Positions 10,901-21,900 of a DNA stretch of 64,000 bases are shown here, piece after piece. This stretch comes from Galeopsis tetrahit (Eukaryota > Streptophyta > Magnoliopsida > Lamiales > Lamiaceae). The DNA lies in the NCBI GenBank assembly GCA_963675135.1, contig OY776119.1, positions 76,129,727-76,193,726 of the forward strand, read 5' to 3'. Numbering within the stretch: position 1 is the stretch's first letter; every line of letters begins with the position of its first letter. The position numbers and the translations under genes are program-made. The notes under the pieces are model-generated. The model had not been told where the DNA came from, did no database searches, and saw only the letters and a list, made by a program, of their open reading frames with translations.

Positions 10901-13224
10901 CTTTATTCATAAAACTTTACAAAATTACCCCTCAAAACATCATTCATTACACTTTTTCTTACACATTTATTAAAATGTGTGCCATCTCTAGCGTGCAAGT
11001 TCCTCCGGGACGGAGGGAGTAATAGTTATTCCTCTTTTAATGCTGTATTGTTGTGGCATGCAGCTTACTTCTTGTTTTCTACTTTCATACAAATACATTT
11101 TCTCAAACAAGTCTTGTAACTTTTTAAAATGTTGCAATTTTAGTCCTAACAAGGTTGCAGGATTTTTTGCAGCTCACATAAGCGGCACATGCAATACTCC
11201 AATAATTTTGTTAATATAGGAATAACATTGAAGCATTTTAATATTTACAGGACTTAATTGAGAAAATTGATTTGTATGGGACTAAAATTGCCAACACCAC
11301 AAATAAATGTGGGACCAATTTTGCAATTTAGACTTTAGATGGCTCACTTACCCATTTTTTTTTTTTTTTAAATTTATCATTGGTTTGTTGTTTTTGGATT
11401 GGTCTTTGGTGCAGATAGTAAACTGGAGAACTCATTTAAAATTTCCAGAAGAGGCAAAATTATCACTAGAAGCTAAGGACCTCATCTGTAAACTCTTGTG
11501 TAATGTAGAGCAAAGGCTTGGTACAAGAGGCGCTGATGAAATTAAGGTGCTTTTTATTTCAGTTGATATGAATTTTCAAAATGATTTAGTAGCAAATTGT
11601 TAATATACCCAAGTATCTGTCTTTTAGGCTCACCCTTGGTTCAAAGGCATTCCATGGAATAAATTATATCAAATGACTGCAGCATTCATTCCTGAAGTAA
11701 ATGATGAGTTGGATACTCAAAACTTCGAAAAGTTTGAAGAGGTTTTCTTTCTCCCCTTTCAATGTACACATATTTCTTGTATATTTTTCGCTTTTGGTTT
11801 CTTTTCCTCATGTCGTTGATCTTCTGCAGTCCGACAATCAAGTACCGTCATCAGCAAAATCAGGCCCCTGGAGGAAGGTGTGTGCTACGTTCTGTTTGTT
11901 TTCGTTGTCTGAAATTGTGATTTGACAAATAACTGATTAAAGCTCACTTATGTGAAGACCAGTACCAAATAAATGATTAAAGCTCAAATAAAGTTGGATG
12001 CGTAATATAAATGCAATATACCGTACCAAAAATATATTTAAATAGCTATTAAACCGTATACGATTAGTGTGTCAATTTACAAATAATTGTTTTGGTCATT
12101 TATAAAATATATGGGTTAATTGCATAAAATATCAAGACCTTTTCACAATTACATATGTTTTTAAAATTTGCTATTCGATACACAAACTTTTTAATTTTGC
12201 AATTATATCATATGACTATTTTCCGGCAACTTATGTTGATGCCGCACTCGGAAAATTTCTAAAAATGCAAATATAAATGGCTTTTTGTTATTGTTTCAAT
12301 TTAATCATAACCTTTTGCAATTTTATACACTGCCACGTCAGTAGGACTCGCCTGAAAATAGTCATGTGATAAAATTGCAACAATTTAAAAGGTCGTGCAT
12401 TGAATTGTAAATTTTGAAAACATATGTTGTAATTCAGAAAACGTGAAAATTGTGATTTATTTTGCGATTAACCCAAAAAAGAAAGATAAAGACTAAAAAG
12501 GTGTCGTTTTTGCTCTTTCTTTCTCAAAAATAAAGGTCTAGGCCACCTGGGTTGCCTAGGTTGTGCTGGTGCCTAGAAAGGCCACTTGAGATATAATTAG
12601 TTAATAATTTAGGGATGCCGTTTTCTCTCCTTATCTCATTAGTCTTTATGTCAAAATATTGCAGATGCTTTCATCTAAGGACGTGAATTTCATGGGATAT
12701 ACATACAAGAACTTCGAAATTGTTAATGATCATGAAGTTCCTGGAATAGGTAAAATGTTACCCTGCGCTCGCTTTGTCCCGATTAACAAAAAAAGAAAAA
12801 GAGACTGTTTTTCAAAGTGCTCCTTCTTTGTTCTAAATTTAACTGGTCTCGATTGCTTTGTCAGCTGAACTGAAGAAGAAGAGCAACAAACCTAAGAGAC
12901 CTACTGTGAAGTCCCTCTTCAGTATGATCCTTTCTTCGTCTTACATACATACACACACATATATAGAGAGTAACACTTGGGGGAACTAAAAAACACTTCA
13001 GTTGCACAATGGAACTGGTGCATAGAAGTATTTATCATATATATATATATATAATATAGACAGAATTACTAGGAAACACAAGGGGTTAAGCTCTTGTTCT
13101 CATACATTTTCCATGACATATAACAGATGAGGAGTCAAATTCGTCATCCACTCAACACGCACAAGGGAGTTTCTTGAATCTGCTACCTCCCACATTAGAA
13201 GGCTCAAAAGGAGGTGAATATTAA
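7986..13224 (+). CDS. NDR: NDR-family AGC serine/threonine protein kinase
   Basis: Nuclear Dbf2-related kinase, a cytosolic/nuclear MOB-dependent AGC kinase of the Hippo-like pathway controlling growth and morphogenesis. Thirteen coding exons (7986-8212, 9065-9239, 9565-9648, 9731-9972, 10072-10291, 10494-10573, 10649-10733, 11415-11546, 11628-11741, 11830-11877, 12665-12749, 12865-12921, 13127-13224), all GT-AG, give 1647 nt and 548 aa, normal for the family. Residues ~51-120 are the basic MOB-binding region. The kinase domain starts near 121: GKGAFGEV loop, Lys150 (AMKK), HRDIKPDN with Asp244, DFG at 262-264. The NDR-specific basic insert lies before AYSTVGTPDYIAPE (317-330; Ser319/Thr320 activation loop), and the hydrophobic motif GYTYKNF has Thr482. 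All catalytic residues are present. Introns hold a Stowaway MITE (10737-11019) and another MITE (12113-12474). The first ATG fits the family N-terminus (MEAAKRFFGKFSSKEK). Which NDR paralogue it is cannot be decided. Confidence 0.96.
10737..11019. mobile_element. Stowaway MITE in NDR intron 7
   Basis: 283-bp Tc1/mariner-type MITE with terminal inverted repeats CTCCCTCTGTCC and GGACGGAGGGAG. TA duplications lie at 10735-10736 and 11020-11021. The left TA is part of the intron's GTA donor, so intron bases from +4 onward are MITE sequence. Internally related to the copy at 59010-59319 (shared TTTGCACACT motifs). Confidence 0.95.
12113..12474. mobile_element. MITE in NDR intron 10
   Basis: About 362 bp starting GGGTTAATTGCATAAAAT and ending TTTTGCGATTAACCC, so inverted terminal repeats of about 15 bp. 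The arms also share longer inverted similarity (ACATATGTTTT... and ...AAAACATATGTTG). No clear target duplication was seen, so the superfamily is left open. A related degenerate sequence (GAGTTAATTGCAAG) begins near 58420. Confidence 0.65.
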
Positions 13225-13822
13225 AGCTAACCACAAATGTGTCGATAGCAAGCAACGAGTGTAGTAAAACTTTGGAACGGGGTTAAGTTATTTGGAAGTG
13301 AATAGGTTGATTTGCATTGTGTTTCTGCATGTGTGCTTAGAAGACTGTAAGTATTCAAGATGAGAGCAGTTTTCCAGTTACATGTATTTATGTTTACTCA
13401 GATTGTGTAACTGTAAATCATACCCTTGTGATTGTACATAGAGGATGTGTAATTGTTTTTCATTTGTTGTGAAGAAGCTGTAGAAACCAATTCATTGTTG
13501 ATAGGATGAATGTGAACACGATAATTTTGAGAAAAATTAAAGCATTGTTTCGTACACTGATCAATATTCGGTAGTCGGGTTTTTCGTTTCGTTTTTCCAT
13601 TTTTATTTTTTATAGTTAAAATGAGGAGGGGATTCTCTCAGGTTGATTTGTGAATGCAGCGAAAGAGTTGATTTTATTGCTGCGATTATTCTACATTGAG
13701 CAATTCAATTTAAAAGAGTGTAGAAGGCAATTTTACTTTTGGGTTTCAGAATTCAAGGTTTTGGTTTCATATCAAGATCTGCCTTTGTCAAATCTGATTT
13801 GAGTTTATGATTTCAAATCCTT

Positions 13823-13853
<31 letters not shown>

Positions 13854-14640
13854 TGAGAATCTAAGAGATTTAAAATTATCAATGGGGACCTAAAATATGT
13901 AATTTATCAATTTAGAATTTTGCACATTTCAAAAATATGTTAGACATGTTATGATTGCTAGTTATCAAATAATATTATTATGAATAGCAACTTAAAACAT
14001 GAAATATTTATTTCATGCAAGTGGAAAAATTAAGAAAAGAAAGTAGTAATAAAAATAATAATAACGTATATAAATAAATAAGGATATAAAAAATAAGATG
14101 TCAAACATAATCATAATGTCTTTATTTCTAAATTGATAATTTTTATTTTTCGGTCTAAAATTGATTGTTTCTTAATCGATATTGTTATAACTTAAAACCG
14201 TGCAGGAAAAATGAAGAAATTGACAAACAAACAACATGTTAGCTACTTAAGAGACGGTTTTCTATATTATTCAAAGAGAATGGCTAGCCTACAATGATAC
14301 ATAAGGACACTAAGTCAATGGTTTTGGCTATGTTTCAAAGGCAACATTGAAAAGGGAAATATGTTTGACATTAAACATAATATTCATTTTCGTCTTAAAA
14401 GTTTTACATCTTCAAAAGGTTAAATAAAATATTTTTTTTATTAATAAAGTAAATGACAACTTGAGTAAATAAAAAAGAATTGTAATATGAAAATAATATA
14501 AATAATACTCATAATTTTTAAAAAATGAGAATAATTAAATTACATAATAAAAAAATAATACTAACAAATTGAGGGGGAGAATATTGTTTTTATTCAACAT
14601 ATACAATTAAGTTATAAGAAAATCCCTACTTGGTACAAAC
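13225..14640. other. NDR 3'-UTR then AT-rich intergenic DNA
   Basis: The first ~330 bp after the stop should be 3'-UTR; an ATTAAA-type polyadenylation signal lies near 13537. Beyond that the DNA is strongly AT-rich, with a TA microsatellite at about 13825-13848 and no coding sequence recognised. Confidence 0.5.
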
Positions 14641-14965
14641 GAAAAGAATAGGCAATTTGCGCCGAAATAAATTGCCTTTGCTTAAAAAAAAAAGAGAGAA
14701 AAGAAAATGGAGCTGATAAAAATCGCTTTACTTCAGCAACGCTTTACTTATGAAATAACGTTTTTGTTTTTCTATATCTATCTCGTCCTCTGTTTCTCTT
14801 TCTCTCCGACTCGAATTCAACTTCAACATGCAAGTAAAATCGAATTAAACCCCGCCGAAAACCCTAATCATCTCCCTTTTTATGACTATTATTTTCTCCA
14901 TTCCCTTTTAATCATCTCTCCAAAGGTAAAATTTTGTTACTCTAACCGTGTTTTCGGTTGTTGAT

Positions 14966-15202
14966 ATGATGAAGGCGAGCGACAAATTTAATATAAACTC
15001 TCAACTCGAACATTTGCAGGCTAAATATGTGGGTACAGGGCATGCCGATTTGACCCGATTGTAAGTTCCCTAACTTAATTCTGAGGTTCGCCGGTTAATT
15101 AGATTTTTCTGTTGCGATTTCTGAAGAAATTCCTCTGCTCTTAGTTTAATTTTTTAATTTTCTAGTGAATGGGCAGTGAATATCCACCGAGATTTCACTT
15201 GA
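14966..15202 (+). pseudogene. SF3B5: SF3B5 (splicing factor 3b, 10-kDa subunit), truncated
   Basis: The start of a highly conserved small U2 snRNP protein. Exon 1 (start at 14966 or 14969, to 15060) encodes KASDKFNINSQLEHLQ and KYVGTGHADLTRF, a near-exact match to plant SF3B5. A consensus donor (TT|GTAAGT) and acceptor (TTTCTAG at 15165) join it to exon 2, EWAVNIHRDF, where the family has EWAVNIQRDS. A stop follows at 15200-15202. The remaining half of the ~87-aa protein (IGHYPMLSYFAIAENES in the family) was not found on the plus strand up to 18 kb. About 320 bp of plausible 5'-UTR lies upstream. This is probably a truncated duplicate; a distant third exon beyond the transposons is less likely, since the reading frame closes without a donor site. 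Confidence 0.85.
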
Positions 15203-16190
15203 GACATACCATTTGAAAAAAGTATGAGTACTTTCTGCTCGTTGATTGCTTGATATTCCGACACTAAAAATGTCATTGACTACACAAATCATCTAACTTT
15301 GTAGCTTTTACCACCTCACTCCGTTTTTGTTCAAATTCATAATATTACATATTTCATATTGTACATAATAGGAATAAACATCAAGAATTAGAGTAATTAT
15401 TAATTAAGAACAAAAAACTAAATAAGAATATTGTCATTATTAATTGTATACTATATTATAAACTATGTATTATATACATATATATTATGAATTTAAAATC
15501 ACTTAAAAAAAGTGATTTTAAGCATATATAGTAATGTTTGCAAACAATGACGGACCCAGAAATTACAGATTGGGGGACTCAATTTACATTAATACAAAGA
15601 TAAAATATTTATATATACAAAAAAATTATTATAAAATTTTCAATACATCTCATTTCATTAATTTAAATTTAACGTTTTTTGTTATGTTTTGAAAGAAAGT
15701 AATTTTGATTGTTCTAGCTTGTGAAAAAGTATACAACTCCGATCATTATTGAGACTTTAGTCACTATTAGTCAAATGTAGAACTTAAAATATACTTCCCC
15801 GTCCATAGTGATTTTTATTTTTTGATTGACTCACTTTTTAATAAATGTAAATTTAGTGGAGTGTGAGATCAAATAAGTAAGAATCAGTTTGAGTGATTTA
15901 ATAATGTATATAAAATAGATTTTGTGAGGTCTAAAAAAAATAAAAATCAGTGAGGTGTATTAATAAGAGAAAATGTGAATATAAAATGATATAGTAAATG
16001 TATCTATTTTGTGAATTATTTTTATATTTGAAGTGTGGAAGTAATCTTAAAATATAAAAACATAAAAGTAATATAAATAATTACTAAAAGAATATAATAT
16101 ATATATATATAAATTGGTGGGGGCCTAGTGACCCCCTGGGCACTTACTGAAACCGTAAATGTTTGCAAACACTCACTAGAAAATATGTCA
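15203..16190. other. Intergenic, with a degenerate Stowaway-like MITE
   Basis: No gene seen. About 15794-16041 is bounded by TA and has weak ends CTTCCCCGTCC / TGTGGAAG, resembling an old Stowaway. TGTTTGCAAACA-like motifs at about 15535 and 16160 suggest the ends of an old hAT-type element around it. Confidence 0.4.
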
Positions 16191-16626
16191 CCTCTAAAGG
16201 AGGGGCTATCAACACCTCAAATAGTGTTATTCACACCCCAATTGTTATACTCACCCCACTAAAATTTAAAAATCAATTTAAAATACCATACGCACCCCAT
16301 TGTTTTCCTATTTACCCTTCTCTATTCAAAATCACTTCTCCATCCAAAACCCTACTCTTATTAAACACACCCAGTTAACCAATTCCCCTTTACCAACAAA
16401 ACCAAAAAAATGCGGGGAAATTTTTGAAGAGGAAGAGACGACCAGACACTATTTTTCAAGAAAATCAACCGAATCATTGTTCGATTTAAAATGATAATAT
16501 TGTAAATATCTAGTTGTTGAATACATTATGGAATGATTTTATAAAAAAAAAAAAAAATTGGGTTTGATATGCTAAAATGGTGTTTTAAGTGTCGTTTTTT
16601 CGCCATTTTACTGTTGTTCGTGCTGC

Positions 16627-17440
16627 TGTAACGAAGGTGTTCGGCCAGATTCGTGGTCGCGCACTCCTTATAGTGCACGACTGAAATGGCTGCACAACCA
16701 AGGAAGTGCACGACCGAAAATGACCGAACACTGCACAGTTGCACAATTGAAAATGGCTGAACGTTGTTATTGGAGCTTTGCTGATGTCAAAAGAAATTAT
16801 AATTAACCTTTAAAAGATCAAGTTATTGGTACACGCGTGTATACTGATTAATTTTGTTATTTATAACCCGACTCACAAAGCACATTTTATCAAAAGAATC
16901 CAACAAATTTACTCAACATTTCACTCAATAAGGCATGTTGTTTTAAGAAGCTTCTATATGGTGTTGATGATCCTTGTTGGCATGATGGTCAAGAGTGATA
17001 AGAAAGAAACAAAATAGACAAATAATCTAATATTTATAGCCTGCACAGAACATCCAAATGTTTACATATTACTATTTAAAAAAAATATGCTTAAATTTTT
17101 ATGTTGTTCAATTTTAAAATTACTAAATTGTGACATTTCGAATCCATATATGGTCGTGCACTTTGGATTGAACATTGTGTAATCGTCTACTTGTTTTGAA
17201 CCAATATAATAAATTTACTATACAAATTGTACGATCATAAATTCATGTACAAACATGGATCCGTTCGGCCAGTAACTAATGTACACCTAAGGATATGTTC
17301 GACCGAAAACCCATGTACGACCTTTGGTATGTTCGGTTGGGAGTGGTCGTACACCCATTGATGTGTGCGGTCGCCGGTCAATATGGTTGTACATACATTG
17401 ATGTGTTAGGCCACGATTCCGGCCGAACACATCGTGACTG
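16627..17440. repeat. Two clusters of degenerate GTTCGGCC / GTACGACC motifs
   Basis: At 16627-16760 and 17140-17440 short, GC-richer motifs recur in both orientations: TTCGGCCAG, GTGCACGACC, GTACGACC, TGTTCGACCG, TTGATGTGT. They stand out from AT-rich surroundings. They look like an old minisatellite or the subterminal repeats of a DNA transposon; no ORF accompanies them. Confidence 0.45.
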
Positions 17441-17840
17441 GTAATGCTAAAAATTGTATGAGATATGAAAAAAGTGTAAAAAATATTAAATATACTTACA
17501 TTAATTTTCTCAATCACGTTTTCTTCTTCTTCTATAACCATGTTTGTTGTGATTATATCATCATATGAAGTGTTTATGGTGATAGGGTTTATGTATAAAA
17601 GAATGGTTTTAAGAATTCAATTATTTTTTGAAGTAAAATAAAAGTAAAAATAGTTGAATGAGGGTTAAATTAGGTAGAGTTTAAGAATGAGGTGTGTTTA
17701 ACATTTTTTAAAAGATTTAAAAGGACATTTTAGTACATACCATTATGTCATTTAAACTAAAGCAAGAGTTTTGAAGTTAACCTTAATTTTTTGGTTTCTT
17801 TAGGCCTAGTTGTGCACAATTTCTTCTCTTATGTGTTTTA
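17441..17840. other. AT-rich spacer left of the copia LTR
   Basis: No coding sequence or complete repeat recognised. It ends where the LTR of the minus-strand copia element begins at 17841. Confidence 0.45.
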
Positions 17841-17992
17841 TGTTGATATTTAAAGGAAGATTGAAGGTGGAAATGCTTAACTTGTTTATCGAATTTTAAA
17901 TATTAAACTAGAGAAGATGACTTAATGAATTACAAAGATGAATTCCTATACATACTAATATGAACTATTGAAACTAAATAACCACTTAACAG

Positions 17993-18648
17993 TGTTATAT
18001 CAGGTCAAAGAAGTCAATCTTTGAAAAGTTAATTCTAGTCACCAGCTTGCGTGGCGACGACTAGTCAACAAGAAAATGTAAGCGTGTGCTCGCCCTAGAG
18101 ATGTTGACGAGCACGTGTAAGGTTTTAGGAAAAGGATAAGTCATGAAGCCATTGATAAATGGCGAGGACGACCACCATCCATGAAGATGATCGGACGACT
18201 AGATCCTCTAACGACCAATGTGGCCCAACTCCTCGTTTCCGGCGAGGACGACCACCAGTAAGGCGGTTTAGCATCGAACCGACCGCCCAGAAGCATTAAA
18301 AGCGATGTCCCATCATCTATTTTGATTGGATCTTAGGGCTAATATATGCCCGCCACGTGTAAAGGCCGGGCAGCCCAAAAACCAAGTATATAAGCCCCAA
18401 GAGGCACAAATGTAAACATAAGTTGGAATTCCTACACCAAACCAAAAGCAATACACCTCCAAAGCTCCCAAAGCTTTTAGCTTCTCCAAGAAGCTACACC
18501 TCGTGTTCATCATTTGTTCTTCATATATTCATTACAAATCATTCGATTAAATCTCCTAATACGCGTAATAACCCCCACATAAATTACATGTTTGTTTAGT
18601 GCTTACGAAGTCCACACCCAGATCAACCGATCAAAAGCACGTACAACA
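17993..18648 (+). repeat. 5' LTR of the Tat element
   Basis: 656 bp, TG...CA. A TATATAAG box lies at about 18386-18393. Compared with the 3' LTR it lacks 24 bp near 18067 and differs at roughly 34 positions by eye (about 5%). Confidence 0.95.
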
Positions 18649-18650
18649 TT

Positions 18651-18668
18651 TGGCGCTAGAAGAAGGGG
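18651..18668 (+). promoter_or_regulatory. Primer-binding site of the Tat element
   Basis: TGGCGCTAGAAGAAGGGG begins 2 nt after the LTR end, the normal position and TGGCGC start of a gypsy tRNA primer site. The specific tRNA is not assigned. Confidence 0.8.
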
Positions 18669-18960
18669 TCTTTTTACGTGTTCTTCATCAAGTTTCAACC
18701 GATCATCGAACGATCGGCTTGTAAACTCGTTTATTTCAGGTTTTAATCGGTAGAAATACTTTTTAGAACATCATCTACGTATTTTATACGAATTTCATTA
18801 TCGTTGTGTTCTTGAATATTTTCGTTATTCTAGGCATATTTTGGAGTTCGTAGTTGTATTAGCACGTTCTTCTGCGTAAGAACTCAAATCTTGTGATTTT
18901 AGCATCGAAGTGTAGAACAGTTCATACTTTGTAACCAGTTCCCAGAAATCGCTCTCAAGG

Positions 18961-21900
18961 ATGTCTCATCATACAAACCAAGATGGAATCATACCTCCCG
19001 GAGGGAACGAATCCCCTCCACCGCCGATAGCTCCGGTCAACCCGACGTCAAACATCAATCTTGGGGAAATCTTGAATGATCCCCAATACTTGAGAGAATT
19101 TACTGACTACCTCAACGAAAAGAGGAGGAAAAACGAAGCGTTGGAATTGGACAAGGCCAAAGAACGGGCCAGAGAAAAAGCTAGAAAGGCGAAAGCCCAT
19201 GCCAACGACGAGGACGAGCACTCTCACCACTCGTACTCGGTCACCGGTTTAGACAAACGTCCCCGTAATAAGGGAAAGGCTAAAGTCTACGAGTGATCAC
19301 ACCACAGTCATATTGGGGATTCGAAAGATGGTCGGAACTCTATTTTCGATCGAGTGGGCAACAAGGACCCGAAAGCTCCTCGCCCAATACCGTTCAATTT
19401 AGGTGGCCGACCAGAGAAGAATGACCACAGAGACCGTGGTGGGAAGAGAGATCAAGGAGAAAGAATCTCTGCCCTAGACCGAGTAAGGCCAAACTCGCGA
19501 GGACCGGCAAAGAGTTATCACAGCCATCACTCAGTCGGGCGATCACACCGAGATCAATATGATCGTTCGGTCGCATCTCACGGAAGTCGACGTGACGAGC
19601 ACGTTGTGCCTCTACTACAAACTGCCGAGGAAGGGCAGATTCCTCAGTTCATCGAAACCCAGAAGCAGATGAAGCTAGAGATGGAAAATCTATGGGCAAA
19701 GGTGGCCGCATCTAAGAAGGGAAGCATTCCGCCGGTCACTCTCCCCGTCTCACATTTGAATGTCATGGTCTTCACCGCCCCCATTCAAAGAAAAATCCAG
19801 ATGCCTTCAATGGCAGCGTACGATGGCATGTCTGACCCACGGGTGCACTTATCAAAATACTCGAACTACATGGCCTCAATCGGGGCAACGGATGCCACTC
19901 AGTGCCGAAACTTCTCCCTGACTTTGGCAGACCGGGCCCATCGTTGGTATACAACTTTGGGAGCCGGGTCCATTAGCTCCTCATCGAGCTGGGGCAGCAG
20001 TTCCTGACTTACTACGGATCAATTGCTGCTCGCCCAACATCAAAGCAGCGTTTGGCAAATGTTCGCCAGACCTTGACCGAGTGAGGAAAAGACTTTATCG
20101 AACGATTTGATAGGTTGGTCATCGATGGAGAGGCAGTGAATGATGAAACAAAGCTGATCTCAGCTGTTTTTGGTCTAAGGATAGGTTCTAAGCTGTGGGA
20201 ATCTATGCATACACTCTTTTCGAAATCTTACGCAGATTTCCGTAACCGGGCTGGAAACATCATTCAGATGGAAGAAATCATGGACGCCGCCAAGGCTAAC
20301 GCGCAGCCTGAAGCGGTAAAAAAGGTATGGCCGAAAAAGAACTTTACCACTTGGGAGCCGTCCCAGCCAAAGAAGGCAGTCAACCAAGGAAACAGTGCTC
20401 GACCAACAAACTTCAAGCCTTTCGAGGAGGCCCCAGAGATCACGCAGTTGAGAGAGAATCTCACCATTGACCCCATCACCATTCTCCATGCACTAAGGGG
20501 AAAGAATATGCTCCCCCCGGCGAGGGCGATGCATACAAATGAGAACAATTTGAATGCAGATAAGTTCTGCGACTACCACAACTCCATCGGCCACCGGACG
20601 AATGGGTGTCGAGATTTGATAAAAAACTTGTACAAGCTGTACATGGAGGGCAAGCTCGCCCAGTACATTAAGCCAAGGGAGGGTAATGGCGACCAGATGG
20701 GCAAGAAGCGTCGCGACGACGACCAGGATTTGCGCCAATAGATTAACCGTCAGAAATTGATGCCCCCAATGCTGAATGCTCTACCGGGCGATGTTGATTT
20801 CGTGGGCGGAGGCTGCAATGTGATAGAAGGCCTCCTGGGGGGCATCCAATCTGGAACAGCCCTGTCCGTTCGCCGACAGCAGAGCGAGATGCGAGCACTG
20901 AACAACGTACATCAAGTGTGTGTCGTCGCGGCTGCCGAAAATCCCATCTCACACCAAGTCCTTTTTACGGACGATGATCTGAACGGAGTAGTGCAACCAA
21001 ACAATGATGCTTTGGTTGTCACCGTAAAAATCATAGGAATCGTCGTCCATCGCCTGATGGTCGACATTGGGGCATACACCAATGTCCTATTCAAGCACAC
21101 TCTGGATGCTCTCGGCGGATACGCTGCATACATCGAACCATGCAATAATATCATTGTGGGTTTCGGAGATACCCGCTCCCTTCCTATTGGCAGAATTAGG
21201 CTATCAGTGGAACTAGCGTCAACGAAGGAGCTAGAAATGCGTCATACTTGGCAGCTCGACTTCATGATCGTCGACATGCTATCTTCCTACAACGCTTTCC
21301 TCGGCCGACCTTTCTTCGATGAATTTAAGGCGGCCGAGTCTACTTTTTATTACTGTGTAAAGTTTCCAACCCCGACGGGAGTTATAACCGTCAAGGGCGA
21401 CCAGACGCGGGCGAGGGAGTGTCTCGTCCGTTTTGCTAAGCGTCATTCTAAAGATTCTCCTATGGAGGGAAAGTATATCGAGTGTCATAATGGAAAAACA
21501 CAAATGAACTACTTGGAGGGTTTTCCCAACAAGTACCAAAGAATAGAGATTGGGGAGTAAAGTCAGCAATTTGACGACCATCAACCAGAGGTGGACGAGC
21601 ACACCCCAATGGAAATTGACGAGCACGTTCAAGCTGAACAGAACGATCAACTCCTTGAGGCAATCGACGACAAGGTTCCAGATTTGGAACCTAGGCTAGG
21701 CTTTGAGCCAGTGATCGAAATCGAGGACCCTTGTTGGAAGGAACCCAAAGAACGGGCAACTCCAACTGAGGACCTTGAAACCATCCATCTAGATGAAGCT
21801 CGTCCGGATTTGGAAGTTTTTATAGGTTTAAATTTTCCAGCGCAGCTGCGGGAAGAAATGATCATTTTTTTGAAAGAAAATATTAGTGCATTCGTATGGT

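Noticed and set aside
11878..12664. Possible extra NDR exon in the long intron 10
   Set aside because: The flanking exons join in frame (GPWRK-MLSSKD) as in other NDR kinases, and the intron is occupied by a MITE.
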